From Fimousia sp036311565 (lineage in GTDB: Bacteria > Bacillota > Clostridia > Lachnospirales > Lachnospiraceae), in NCBI GenBank assembly GCA_036311565.1, contig JAXJPR010000020.1, positions 1 through 64,000 of the forward strand: a stretch of 64,000 nt of DNA, read 5' to 3'. The position numbers were made by a program, and so were the translations under genes. The stretch's first letter is position 1. Every line of letters begins with the position of its first letter. This document shows, one piece after another, positions 9,126-17,981 of the stretch. A model generated the notes under the pieces. It saw only the letters and a list, made by a program, of their open reading frames with translations, did no database searches and was not told where the DNA came from.

Positions 9126-10571
9126 TTAATAATACACAACTACCGGCCATCCCGCATCAATAATGTTATATATGGTTGCTGCTGCATAAATTGGCAGATT
9201 AATACATCCATGAGAGCCATTTGTTTTATAAATCGTTCCGCCGAAAGAATTTCTCCAGTCAGCATCATGGAATCCTTCTCCCCCATTAAATGGCATCCAG
9301 TAACGTACCGGACTTTCATAATCATATCCTGGACCACCCAGTACTTTATCTTTTTGTTTATATTGTACCACCCCAACACCTGTATGTGTGCCTCTTCCCA
9401 GACTTGTGTTTCCTGATACACAGGAAGTTGAAAATATCTGCTTTCCATCTTTATAAATATAAACAGTCTGATTTGTTAAATCTACTTCTGCATAGCTGTC
9501 ACCAATATCATTGATCTGACCATTGGTTCCTTCTACACCTTTTTGAATATAATATGGTTCCCTGGTTTTATCAGTACCATTTTTCATCATATTTTTAATG
9601 GCTTTTTCTTCTTTTTCAATATTCATTCTCCATCCATATGGACCGCCGCTTGGAACATTCATTAGTTTTCCACTATGATTTTTAAATCTACGGCCATTAT
9701 AAATGGTATTTGTATCGGTCGCATAATCAATCAGCCAGTCTTCGATTGCATCACTGTCAATGACCGCTTTCGTATGATTTTTAATCTTAATGAACTGATT
9801 GGTAATATCTCCATTAACTATAAATTTGTTATCTTTTAAGCCATCTTTAAATGCAACTGGATTAATATAACGATTGGAATAATCCCATGTAAGAGTTCCT
9901 TTCACTAATTTTTCCATCTCTTCTTTCAGCTGTTTAATTTCTTTGTCATCTTTTCGATATTTCGGTTCCATATAACAACCCGCATCTTCAATATCTAAAG
10001 ATTCATCTCCGCCCATAATACAATTAATAACAGCTGTTTTTAATTTTTCTTTAAGAACCTTATTCCCTTCTACTTCTTTTTGGATTTTATACTTATTATC
10101 TCCAGCGTACTTTGGATAGGCACTTACTGGCATTGTAATGTTCTTCTTTTTAAAACACTGGAAATCTTTAAAAATTTTTGTCAGTTTTTTTGCATCATAG
10201 GATGCTGTTTCTAACTGCTTTTCTGTTTTATTTCCAATAATATGTAATGGCCAGGAAAATGGATTTTGACTTTCCTGATATTTTCCAATTACGTCATTAT
10301 CTAAATAAGTAAGTTCAATATCACTTCCTTTTACGGAATCTTTTAATTCTTTCCGTTCCGTAATCTTAAGTTCATATGACTTAATATTCTTTTCAATTTT
10401 TGATTCAATGGCATCTACCGTCTTATTGGAACAATCCACTCCATTAATGGTCGTACCATTTAAGAAATGACTACTATAAAAATATACACCTATAAAGTAA
10501 ATAGCAATAAGCACAATGGCAGCACAAAGAACAATCTTTTTTCGTTTACTTAAATTCTTTAATTTCTCCAT
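9126..10571 (-). CDS. Membrane-anchored L,D-transpeptidase (YkuD domain)
   Basis: One N-terminal membrane segment (about residues 12-30) is followed by a repeated PG_binding_4-type region and a C-terminal YkuD domain. The catalytic motif is visible near the end: GEGFHDADWR supplies the His and SHGCINLP the nucleophilic Cys. Such enzymes make 3-3 cross-links in peptidoglycan outside the cell or attach proteins to it. The chosen ATG at 10571 has GAGGAG upstream; eleven extra upstream codons lack a binding site. The gene is monocistronic, bounded by a terminator and by a 375 bp regulatory gap. Confidence 0.92.
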   Translation of the reverse strand: MEKLKNLSKRKKIVLCAAIVLIAIYFIGVYFYSSHFLNGTTINGVDCSNKTVDAIESKIEKNIKSYELKITERKELKDSVKGSDIELTYLDNDVIGKYQESQNPFSWPLHIIGNKTEKQLETASYDAKKLTKIFKDFQCFKKKNITMPVSAYPKYAGDNKYKIQKEVEGNKVLKEKLKTAVINCIMGGDESLDIEDAGCYMEPKYRKDDKEIKQLKEEMEKLVKGTLTWDYSNRYINPVAFKDGLKDNKFIVNGDITNQFIKIKNHTKAVIDSDAIEDWLIDYATDTNTIYNGRRFKNHSGKLMNVPSGGPYGWRMNIEKEEKAIKNMMKNGTDKTREPYYIQKGVEGTNGQINDIGDSYAEVDLTNQTVYIYKDGKQIFSTSCVSGNTSLGRGTHTGVGVVQYKQKDKVLGGPGYDYESPVRYWMPFNGGEGFHDADWRNSFGGTIYKTNGSHGCINLPIYAAATIYNIIDAGWPVVVYY

Positions 10572-10739
10572 ACATACTCCTCTTCTCTCTATTATATCAT
10601 CCATTCAACACTAACAGCTTCTTATTATAGTATAAGTCATTTGAGAAAACCACCGTTTTTTGGATATTTAACAACTTGTTAATATATTTCCCGATTCAGC
10701 CATGCAGTGGCAGAAAAGAAAGGACAAAGAAAGCTTGCT

Positions 10740-10852
10740 TACTTTGGTCTTCCCTTTTATGACACTATATGGCGCTTCGCCATAGCGAGATGACGCTTTG
10801 CGGAATCGAGCTTTGGATGAATCGCTGTACAAAATAATGTACAAGATCCATT
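10740..10852. repeat. GC-rich block of inverted repeats
   Basis: Against an AT-rich background this block contains TATGGCG-CTT-CGCCATA (10768-10784), then CGCTTTGCGG, then nested arms GGAT/ATCC and TGTAC/GTACA around 10815-10851. It looks like a dispersed palindromic element, but a single copy cannot show that. Confidence 0.4.
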
Positions 10853-10855
10853 TCC

Positions 10856-10884
10856 TTTACAAATCTCCTTAAAAATGATATGAT
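10856..10884 (+). promoter_or_regulatory. Sigma-A promoter of but
   Basis: TTTACA (10856-10861) and TATGAT (10879-10884) are exactly 17 bp apart. The start of transcription would be near 10891, 56 bases before the ATG. Confidence 0.8.
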
Positions 10885-10888
10885 ATAC

Positions 10889-10906
10889 ATGTTAAATCTT
10901 TAACGA
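10889..10906. promoter_or_regulatory. Rex-like operator at the but promoter
   Basis: ATGTTAAATCTTTAACGA matches the published clostridial Rex motif TTGTTAAnnnnTTAACAA at 12 of 14 fixed positions. It covers the expected transcription start, where a bound repressor would block RNA polymerase. Rex releases DNA when NADH is high. The rex gene itself is not in the window. Confidence 0.7.
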
Positions 10907-10946
10907 AATTTATAGGAAACAATGAATGGTATAGGAGGAATCTATC

Positions 10947-12287
10947 ATGAGTTACGCAAACGAATATCAGAAAAAACTGACAACAGCCGAAGAAGCTGTA
11001 AAAGTTGTCAAATCTGGAGACCACATTGATTACGGCTGGACCACAAATACACCAATCGCATTAGACAAAGCATTAGCTGCTCGTATGGATGAATTAGAAG
11101 ATTTGTATTTCCGTGGCGGTATCATTATGTGGCCTTTAGCAATTTCACAGGTTGAAAATCCAGCAGATCACTTTACATGGAACTCTTGGCATATGTCTGG
11201 AATCGAAAGAAAATGGATCAACGAAGGATTTGCATTCTATAATCCAATTCGTTATTCAGAACTTCCAAGCTACTACAGAAACACAATTGATGGTACTGAT
11301 GTAGCAATGTTCCAGGTTGCACCAATGGACGAACATGGATACTTCAACTTTGGTCCAAATGCTTCTCACTTAGCAGCAATGTTGGAAAGATGTAAATGCG
11401 TAATCGTGGAAGTAAATGAAAATATGCCTCGTTGTCTTGGTGGATTTGAAGAAGGCGTTCATATCTCTAAAGTTGATATGATCGTTGAGGGTGACAATCC
11501 TCCTATCGCTGAAATGGGTGCCGGCGGAGCTCCAACAGAAGTGGATCAGGCTGTTGCAAAATTAATCGTAGAAGAAATTCCAAATGGCGCTTGCCTTCAG
11601 TTAGGTATTGGTGGTATGCCTAATACTGTAGGTTCTATGATTGCTGAATCTGATTTAAAAGATTTAGGTGTACATACAGAAATGTACGTAGATGCTTTTG
11701 TTGATATTACCAAAGCTGGTAAAATTACTGGTGCGAAAAAGAACATTGACCGTTATCGCCAGACTTATGCTTTTGCTGCTGGTACAAAGAAATTATATGA
11801 TTTCTTAAATGACAACCCAGAATGTATGAGTGCTCCAGTTGATTATACAAATGATTTCCGTACGGTTGCTGCTATCGATAACTTTATTTCTATCAACAAT
11901 GCTGTTGATATCGACTTATTTGGTCAGGTAAATGCAGAATCTGCTGGATTAAAACAGATCAGTGGTGCTGGAGGACAGTTAGACTTCGTATTGGGTGCTT
12001 ATGCATCTAAAGGCGGAAAGAGCTTCATCTGCTTATCTTCTACTTTCAAAACAAGAAGTGGCGAAGTAAAATCTCGTATTTTACCTACATTAAATCAAGG
12101 ATCTATCGTAACAGATACTCGTGCAAATGTTCACTATGTTGTAACAGAATACGGTAAAGTAAACTTAAAAGGAAAATCTACATGGGAAAGAGCAGAAGCT
12201 TTAATCAGTATCGCTCATCCGGACTTCAGAGATCAGTTAATTAAAGATGCTGAAAAAGCACACATCTGGAGAAGAAGCAATAAATAA
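10947..12287 (+). CDS. but: Butyryl-CoA:acetate CoA-transferase
   Basis: The 446-residue protein is a family I CoA-transferase of the 4-hydroxybutyrate/butyryl-CoA:acetate group. QLGIGGMPNTVG (218-229) is the CoA-binding glycine motif, and GVHTEMYVDAF places the likely catalytic Glu at 245. It moves CoA from butyryl-CoA to acetate, giving butyrate and acetyl-CoA, the last step of the pathway encoded at 14.9-20.9 kb. AGGAGG lies eight bases before ATG. It is the only plus-strand gene in the first 41 kb, is monocistronic and ends in a strong terminator. Substrate is inferred from length, family and the butyrate operon nearby. Confidence 0.9.
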   Translation: MSYANEYQKKLTTAEEAVKVVKSGDHIDYGWTTNTPIALDKALAARMDELEDLYFRGGIIMWPLAISQVENPADHFTWNSWHMSGIERKWINEGFAFYNPIRYSELPSYYRNTIDGTDVAMFQVAPMDEHGYFNFGPNASHLAAMLERCKCVIVEVNENMPRCLGGFEEGVHISKVDMIVEGDNPPIAEMGAGGAPTEVDQAVAKLIVEEIPNGACLQLGIGGMPNTVGSMIAESDLKDLGVHTEMYVDAFVDITKAGKITGAKKNIDRYRQTYAFAAGTKKLYDFLNDNPECMSAPVDYTNDFRTVAAIDNFISINNAVDIDLFGQVNAESAGLKQISGAGGQLDFVLGAYASKGGKSFICLSSTFKTRSGEVKSRILPTLNQGSIVTDTRANVHYVVTEYGKVNLKGKSTWERAEALISIAHPDFRDQLIKDAEKAHIWRRSNK

Positions 12288-12308
12288 TCGGTAATTCTAC
12301 CAAATAAA

Positions 12309-12356
12309 AAGAACTGGCCCTCAAAGCATTTTAGCTTTGAAGGCCAGTTCTTTTTT
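12309..12356. terminator. Strong terminator after but, shared with the convergent gene
   Basis: Arms of about 17 bases (starting AAGAACTGGCC and ending GGCCAGTTCTT) are followed by six T on plus and by an A-rich mirror on the other side. The convergent gene's stop codon lies in the T run. Confidence 0.93.
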
Positions 12357-13371
12357 ATTTGACTACAACCCCTTCGATATTTTTTATCGTAATGGTCGCA
12401 GTTCCATCAGGTTCTTTGGTAATCACCACATTTTCTTTTGTATTGTATTCTTCCATCGGAATGGATATTTCAATTCCTGTATCCGTAACAATGATTTGCT
12501 TTTCCAGCTTTTTAACTGTACTTTCTTTTACCACAGAAAAATTATCATATTGCATGTCATATCGTTCCATTTTGGCATCAAAGGCTTCCTTCTTCTCTGT
12601 ATTGTCTCCAAAAATTTTATCACCAATATCACTGACATTAAATTCTTGATTTTCTTCAAATTCTTTCTGTAATCGGCTTTTGGTTTCTAATTTCTTTTTT
12701 ACATCCGCAGAATCATATTTGTTACTGATATCATTAATCACTCTGGTCAAGATATTAAATTTTCGTTTGGGCGCCAGATCCGTATGACACATTAAAAATC
12801 GTTCTGATAAATAATTGATCTTTTCTTCTTTGATTTCATACCTCTTTTCCACCAAACGAATATCCATTGTTTCCAGGTTAATGATCACTGCTTCTGTCAG
12901 TCTGGCACCAGTAGATGGCATAATGTGCTGTTTTATAATATCATTTTGCACTTCATCAACCTGCAGATGAATATAGCTGTCTTTATAATTCATTTTTAAA
13001 AGAGCAAGATGTACCGTACTTTGTACCTGAAAACTTGCTACAATGAAATCTGCTGGTGGAATTTCTACACTTTCACACATAATATCAAACAAATTTTCAG
13101 CTAAGACCTTGCTGACTTCAATAAATTGATCATCATCCTTTTCATTTAATTCTTCTAACATATTGCAGATTGGTGATAAATCTTCACTGAATCTGCACTG
13201 TTTGGTATCATCACTATCAATTAAACGAAATATATGACCACGTAAAAACTCATTTAAATCAGGTCCCAAATCTAACAGCGCATTGGACGTTTTCATAAAT
13301 CCACTGTCGCAGTCTAGAATATGTACAATCGCTTTTCTGATAATAATCTCATCCCGTTCAATTCGCTGCAT
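12355..13371 (-). CDS. 37-kDa nucleoid-associated protein family (NdpA-like)
   Basis: The 338-residue protein resembles the NA37/NdpA family from the start (IERDEIIIRKAIVHILDCDSG) through the central region with conserved FLLCHT-like and QYDNFSV segments. The Escherichia coli member YejK binds the nucleoid, but its precise role is not known, and the same holds here. GAGGAAG precedes the ATG. Convergent with but, and downstream of a secreted-protein gene from which it is separated by a terminator hairpin. Confidence 0.8.
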   Translation of the reverse strand: MQRIERDEIIIRKAIVHILDCDSGFMKTSNALLDLGPDLNEFLRGHIFRLIDSDDTKQCRFSEDLSPICNMLEELNEKDDDQFIEVSKVLAENLFDIMCESVEIPPADFIVASFQVQSTVHLALLKMNYKDSYIHLQVDEVQNDIIKQHIMPSTGARLTEAVIINLETMDIRLVEKRYEIKEEKINYLSERFLMCHTDLAPKRKFNILTRVINDISNKYDSADVKKKLETKSRLQKEFEENQEFNVSDIGDKIFGDNTEKKEAFDAKMERYDMQYDNFSVVKESTVKKLEKQIIVTDTGIEISIPMEEYNTKENVVITKEPDGTATITIKNIEGVVVK

Positions 13372-13415
13372 ATTTCTTCCTCGCTTCTAATTTTTCTTCT
13401 ATTTTCCCACAGAAT

Positions 13416-13445
13416 AAAGGAATCTGCAAGATGCAGATTCCCTTT
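13416..13445 (-). terminator. Terminator of the secreted-protein gene
   Basis: Ten-base perfect arms GGAATCTGCA/TGCAGATTCC (13419-13428, 13432-13441) with a three-base loop and flanking A/T runs. Confidence 0.75.
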
Positions 13446-13462
13446 TCTGATTTTCCTATTTC

Positions 13463-14734
13463 TTAATATACGTATTTAATCTTATAAGCAGCACTTGATT
13501 TGCTGCTTCCTTTTGAAATCTTAATGTAGTATGTTCCCTTTGCCACATTGCTCCCTGTAAAAGTAATCGTATGTTTGTAGTTGCTTTTTCCCGTAACAGT
13601 TTTACTTGTTAGTACTTTTCCTCCACTTGTTCTTAATTCTGCTTTCACAGAAGCACCTGGAGCAAAATATCCCTCGATAGTAACTTTAATTCCCTTACGT
13701 TTTGGTACATAAATTTTATACCACTGACTTGATGTAGAGGTCGTTGCCCCCAAAACAGCACTCTTAGAATATCCTTTGGAAATCTTAGTTGCCTTTGACT
13801 TTGATGTTCCGACGGTTGATTTATAAGAAGTATTCATCGTACATTTAATGCCATATACTGGCGCATAAGTCTGAACCTTTACATAGTAAGTTCTTCCACC
13901 ATATACACCAAAGTATGCTGTTTTGTTGTTTAAGCTGATCGTTTTTGATACTGCAGTTTTATTACTATTTAATAATGTTACAGATACATTCTTTGCTTCG
14001 CTGGAATCGTTAAAGATATCAGCTGCTGTAATTGCCATTCTGCCTTTGCTTGTAACCTTCTTCTTCCAGTATGTGGTTATACGACCACTTGCATTGGTTC
14101 CTGCACCAATGGAACAATTGCTGGAGGTATAAGAACTTAAAAAACTTCTGCTGGAGGTTCCATAAATCACGCCCATACAGAATGCGTAGGCATCTCCAGA
14201 AGAACTATTACCTTCCTGAGTAAAGCGAATGGTATACGTGCATCCACTTGTTACATTCACGATAGCGCTGCTCTGTCCATCCTCTGCTAATTTGTTTGTC
14301 AATGTATTTGCAACTGAACCGTCTGCTTTTAAAAGCTGTACGCTACTATAACTCGCATTGTCTCCATCATATAACATATAAATAATCAGTTTTCCACTGA
14401 CTGGCGCCTTAAATGTAAAGTTTTCCTTTTGACCTGCATAAGTCATAAAATTCGTTACACCATCATATTCTCCTGTCTCTGTCCGGTCGACCAGTCCATT
14501 GAGACCTTTTAATGTGCTGATTTTATCTACACTACTAAGCGTACCGCCTTTTTTCATAGTACTTTTCTTTTGCACACTCGTTTGTTCTTCTATCATCTGC
14601 GCATTTGCAGATTGTAAATCCCCTTTGATCGTTCCTGCATCTGTTTGCGTTTCTGCACCCATAACGGTAATACAGCCCATAAGCATGGAGAACACCAAAC
14701 ATATGCTACAGACTCTTTTTATCATTTTCTTCAT
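13463..14734 (-). CDS. Secreted protein with PPC-like beta-sandwich domains
   Basis: A signal peptide (MKKMIKRVCSICLVFSMLMG, cleavage probably after the following Ala-Glu region) leads into two or three beta-rich modules. The C-terminal hundred residues (WYKIYVPKRKGIKVTIEG, KGTYYIKISKGSSKSSAAYK) look like bacterial pre-peptidase C-terminal domains, and the central part has similar spacing. There is no protease or other catalytic motif, and no LPXTG anchor, so it is probably released or loosely wall-bound. Two ATG codons compete; the one at 14734 starts the signal peptide with GGAG eleven bases upstream, the one at 14743 has GGAG only two bases away. Function unknown. Confidence 0.7.
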   Translation of the reverse strand: MKKMIKRVCSICLVFSMLMGCITVMGAETQTDAGTIKGDLQSANAQMIEEQTSVQKKSTMKKGGTLSSVDKISTLKGLNGLVDRTETGEYDGVTNFMTYAGQKENFTFKAPVSGKLIIYMLYDGDNASYSSVQLLKADGSVANTLTNKLAEDGQSSAIVNVTSGCTYTIRFTQEGNSSSGDAYAFCMGVIYGTSSRSFLSSYTSSNCSIGAGTNASGRITTYWKKKVTSKGRMAITAADIFNDSSEAKNVSVTLLNSNKTAVSKTISLNNKTAYFGVYGGRTYYVKVQTYAPVYGIKCTMNTSYKSTVGTSKSKATKISKGYSKSAVLGATTSTSSQWYKIYVPKRKGIKVTIEGYFAPGASVKAELRTSGGKVLTSKTVTGKSNYKHTITFTGSNVAKGTYYIKISKGSSKSSAAYKIKYVY

Positions 14735-14757
14735 ATTTTCCATTACTCCTTTCACAT

Positions 14758-14819
14758 TTTTGTAACACTTTTGTAACATACTACAAACACATTATAGCAT
14801 AGTCTTCCAAATACAACAA
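14758..14819 (-). promoter_or_regulatory. Promoter and TGTTACAAAA direct repeats of the secreted-protein gene
   Basis: On minus, TTGTTG (14814-14819) and TATAAT (14791-14796) are 17 bp apart. Two copies of TGTTACAAAA at an 11-bp period follow at 14758-14778, just after the expected transcription start, one helical turn apart on the same DNA face. They could be a repressor site. Confidence 0.6.
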
Positions 14820-14833
14820 GTTTGTATTTCTTA

Positions 14834-14872
14834 CAAAAACATAAAGAGGCACTCCGACAGGAGTGCCTCTTT
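14834..14872 (-). terminator. Terminator of the butyrate operon
   Basis: Thirteen-base perfect arms AAAGAGGCACTCC/GGAGTGCCTCTTT (14843-14855, 14860-14872), tetraloop, then ATGTTTTT on minus, 27 bases after the etfA stop. Confidence 0.93.
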
Positions 14873-14898
14873 GAAAAGATTATGGCAATCTTTTATAA

Positions 14899-15936
14899 TT
14901 ATTTAACTTCAGCTTTTAAAGCTTCTGTTAATGCAGGAACGATTTTATTTAAGTCGCCAACGATACCGTAATCAGCTACTTCAAAGATAGGAGCTGTTTC
15001 ATCTTTGTTGATCGCGATGATGATATCAGATTCTTCCATACCTGCAACGTGCTGGATTGCTCCAGAAATACCGATTGCAAAGTAAACCTGTGGACGAACT
15101 GTTTTACCAGTCTGACCTACCTGAAGGTCACGTGGTAACCATCCGTTATCAACTACGGCACGAGAGCAGCTTACTTCTCCGCCTAATACTTCTGCTAAGT
15201 CTTTTAAAATCTGGAAGTTTTCTGGAGAACCAACTCCACGTCCACCAGATACAAGGATTTTAGCATCCATAATATCTACTGTATCAACTACAGATTTTAC
15301 TACTTCAAGAATTTCAACATATTTGTTGTCTGGAGTAAATCCTGGGTTGTATTCGATAACTTCAGCTTTTGCGCCTTCGATTCTTTCGATTGCCTGCATA
15401 ACCCCTGGACGTACTGTTGCCATCTGAGGACGGTTGTCAGGACAAGCGATTGTAGCGATTGTGTTACCACCGAAAGCTGGACGAGTCATTAATAACTGGT
15501 TATGTTTCTGTTCCTGACCTGGTCTCGCAACAAGTGGGAAATCACCGATTTCAAGAACTGTACAGTCAGCTGTTAAACCTGTTGCTACTCTGGCAGATAC
15601 ACGAGGACCTAAGTCACGTCCAATTGCTGTAGCACCAACTAACATAATATCAGGTTTGTATTCATTGATAACAGAAGCTAATGCATGTGCATATGGTTCT
15701 GTTCTGTAATCTTTTAATTCTGGATCATCAACTACGATAACTTTATCAGCACCGTAAGCTGCTAATTCATCAGCTAAGTTTTTTACTTCATAACCGATTA
15801 ATACTGCAGTAACATCTGTATCTAAGTCTTTTGCTAAGTCTTTTGCCTTACCCAGTAATTCAAAAGCGATGCCGCTTAACTCATTGTCTACCTGCTGAGC
15901 AAAGACATATACACCTTTATATTGTTCTAATCCCAT
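14899..15936 (-). CDS. etfA: Electron transfer flavoprotein alpha subunit
   Basis: EtfA binds FAD and with EtfB carries electrons to or from butyryl-CoA dehydrogenase; in clostridia the complex bifurcates electrons from NADH to crotonyl-CoA and ferredoxin. The N-terminal ETF domain begins GVYVFAQQVDNELSG, and the C-terminal FAD-binding domain shows VSGGRGVGSPENF, GQTGKTVRPQVYFAIGISGA and the AINKDETAPIFEVADYGIVGD signature. The ATG at 15936 is preferred; the upstream GTGGTG is part of its ribosome binding site. Last gene of the operon, 16 bases after etfB. Confidence 0.95.
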   Translation of the reverse strand: MGLEQYKGVYVFAQQVDNELSGIAFELLGKAKDLAKDLDTDVTAVLIGYEVKNLADELAAYGADKVIVVDDPELKDYRTEPYAHALASVINEYKPDIMLVGATAIGRDLGPRVSARVATGLTADCTVLEIGDFPLVARPGQEQKHNQLLMTRPAFGGNTIATIACPDNRPQMATVRPGVMQAIERIEGAKAEVIEYNPGFTPDNKYVEILEVVKSVVDTVDIMDAKILVSGGRGVGSPENFQILKDLAEVLGGEVSCSRAVVDNGWLPRDLQVGQTGKTVRPQVYFAIGISGAIQHVAGMEESDIIIAINKDETAPIFEVADYGIVGDLNKIVPALTEALKAEVK

Positions 15937-15952
15937 TATATTCACCACTTTC

Positions 15953-16735
15953 CTAAATTACATGTTTTTCTTTAAGTTTACCCATAAGGTAGTCAACTGC
16001 TTCTGTTGGATCAAGAGTAACAACTTCTCCTGCTCCTTTTCTTACTTTATCGGAAGCTTTTGCGATCTTAGTAGGAGATCCTGCTAAACCTAAGTTAGAG
16101 TCATCTACATCTACAAGGTCTTTTCTTCCCCAAGTAGTAATTTCTGCATCATATGCATCAAAAATTCCACCTGGTGTCATGTAACGTGGTTCATTTAATT
16201 CAGCTAAAGCTGTAATTAAACATGGCATTTTAGCTTTTACTACATGATATCTGTCTTCATACTGACGTTCAACGATAACGCTGTCACCTTCTACTTTGAT
16301 ATCCTGAGCGTAAGAAATTACAGGGATATCTAAGTGTTCAGAAATCTGAGGACCTACCTGAGCAGTATCACCGTCGATAGCCTGACGTCCTGTAATAATT
16401 AAATCATAATCAATGTTTCTAATTGCACCAGCAATTGTTGTAGATGTAGCCCATGTATCAGCTCCACCTAATACTCTATCTGTTACAAGAATACCTTTGT
16501 CTGCTCCCATAGCGATAGCTTCACGAAGAACTTCTTCAGCTTTTGGAAGACCCATAGTTAATACTGTAACTTCTGCACCATACTGATCTTTTAATCTTAA
16601 TGCTGCTTCTAAACCTGCTTTGTCATCAGGATTCATGATTGTAAGCATTGCGCCTCTATCTAATGTACCATCTGGGTTAAATTTAACGCCACCCTTAGTA
16701 TCAGGTACCTGTTTAATACATACAACGATCTTCAC
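15953..16735 (-). CDS. etfB: Electron transfer flavoprotein beta subunit
   Basis: MKIVVCIKQVPDT, TVLTMGLPKAEEVLREAIAM and GRQAIDGDTAQVGPQI are hallmarks of EtfB. It partners EtfA; bifurcating EtfB proteins bind a second FAD, and the gene context with bcd supports that role here. The start codon is GTG with GGAGGT seven bases upstream, giving 260 residues, the usual length. It lies 14 bases after bcd. Confidence 0.95.
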   Translation of the reverse strand: MKIVVCIKQVPDTKGGVKFNPDGTLDRGAMLTIMNPDDKAGLEAALRLKDQYGAEVTVLTMGLPKAEEVLREAIAMGADKGILVTDRVLGGADTWATSTTIAGAIRNIDYDLIITGRQAIDGDTAQVGPQISEHLDIPVISYAQDIKVEGDSVIVERQYEDRYHVVKAKMPCLITALAELNEPRYMTPGGIFDAYDAEITTWGRKDLVDVDDSNLGLAGSPTKIAKASDKVRKGAGEVVTLDPTEAVDYLMGKLKEKHVI

Positions 16736-16749
16736 GATTAGTACCTCCC

Positions 16750-17901
16750 TTATTTAATAATGTTTCCAGAAATAACCATGCGCTGTACTTCAGAAGTACC
16801 TTCATAAATTTCAGTAATCTTAGCGTCACGCATCATACGTTCTACATCGTATTCTCTGATATATCCATAACCACCATGTAACTGAACAGCTTTTGTTGTT
16901 ACTTCCATAGCAACTTCTGCTGCGTATAATTTAGCCATAGCTGCTTCTAAAGAGTAAACTTTCTGAGTAGCTTTAGCCATAGCTGCTTTGTAAACTAATA
17001 ATTTAGCAGCTTCTACTTTAGTAGCCATATCAGCAATCTGGAACTGTGTGTTCTGGAATTTAGCGATAGAACGGCCAAACTGTTTTCTTTCCTGAACGTA
17101 AGCGATTGTTGCTTCTAAAGCACCTTCAGCTAAACCAAGAGCCTGAGCAGCGATACCAATACGTCCACCGTCTAATGTATGCATAGCAATTCCGAAACCT
17201 TTACCCTGTTTTCCTAATAAGTTTTCTTTAGGGATACGGCAATCTTCGAAGATTAATTCATATGTAGCAGATCCACGGATACCCATTTTCTTTTCTTTTG
17301 TTCCGAATGTGAATCCTGGAGTTCCTTTTTCAACGATAAATGCAGAAATTTCTTTCATTTTTCTACCGCGTTTTTCAACGACACCTGTTACAGCGATAAC
17401 AATATATACATCAGCATATTTACCGTTTGTGATGAAGCATTTTGATCCGTTGATAACCCATTCGTCACCATCTAAAACTGCTTTTGTCTGCTGTCCCTGA
17501 GCATCTGTACCAGCACCTGGTTCTGTTAAACCAAAAGCACCTAATTTTCTACCTGAAGCTAAATCTGGAAGATATTTCTGTTTCTGAGCTTCTGTACCAT
17601 ATGTCTGGATTGGGTCAATACATAAAGATGTATGAGCAGATACAACTACACCTGTAGTACCACAAACTTTTGATAATTCTTCTACACACATTGTGTATGT
17701 TAAAGGATCACATCCCTGTCCGCCATATTCTTTTGGAACTGGAATGCCCATGAAGCCGCATTTTGCCATCTTTTTAACTGTTTCTTCTGGGAACTGTTCA
17801 TTTTCGTCTGTTTCCTGTGCAAGAGGCTTTACTTCATTTTCAGCAAATTCTTTAAATAAAGATCTTGCCATTTCATGTTTCTTACTTAATGTGAAATCCA
17901 T
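16750..17901 (-). CDS. bcd: Butyryl-CoA dehydrogenase
   Basis: The 383-residue acyl-CoA dehydrogenase reduces crotonyl-CoA to butyryl-CoA. FAD and substrate contacts are seen in FGLTEPGAGTDA and INGSKCFITNG, and the C-terminal LHGGYGYIREYDVERMMRDA carries the family signature, with the catalytic Glu in ITEIYEGTSEVQ. TGGAGG precedes the ATG. It is preceded by an 80 bp gap containing a 7-bp hairpin (TCTTTCG/CGAAAGA) but no clear promoter, so it is likely on the operon transcript. Confidence 0.95.
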   Translation of the reverse strand: MDFTLSKKHEMARSLFKEFAENEVKPLAQETDENEQFPEETVKKMAKCGFMGIPVPKEYGGQGCDPLTYTMCVEELSKVCGTTGVVVSAHTSLCIDPIQTYGTEAQKQKYLPDLASGRKLGAFGLTEPGAGTDAQGQQTKAVLDGDEWVINGSKCFITNGKYADVYIVIAVTGVVEKRGRKMKEISAFIVEKGTPGFTFGTKEKKMGIRGSATYELIFEDCRIPKENLLGKQGKGFGIAMHTLDGGRIGIAAQALGLAEGALEATIAYVQERKQFGRSIAKFQNTQFQIADMATKVEAAKLLVYKAAMAKATQKVYSLEAAMAKLYAAEVAMEVTTKAVQLHGGYGYIREYDVERMMRDAKITEIYEGTSEVQRMVISGNIIK

Positions 17902-17981
17902 CTTTTATTCCTCCATAAAATTTTATACTTCTTTCGCGGATTAAGTTCGAAAGATATATTAATCGCACTTAAGCAATTATA

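Larger units (their letters stand above)
10572..10946. other. 375 bp intergenic region between ldt and but
   Basis: No coding frame of note. It holds a 15-bp perfect palindrome TTAACAACTTGTTAA (10668-10682), a GC-richer block with several hairpins at about 10700-10850 (see the separate entry), the but promoter (10856-10884) and a Rex-like operator (10889-10906). The minus-strand promoter of the transpeptidase gene must also lie here; TATAAT-like boxes occur at about 10590 and 10626 without good -35 partners. Confidence 0.7.

Noticed and set aside
17902..17981. Internal promoter between hbd and bcd
   Set aside because: A TTGCTT is present but no -10 at suitable distance; the gap has only a small hairpin.
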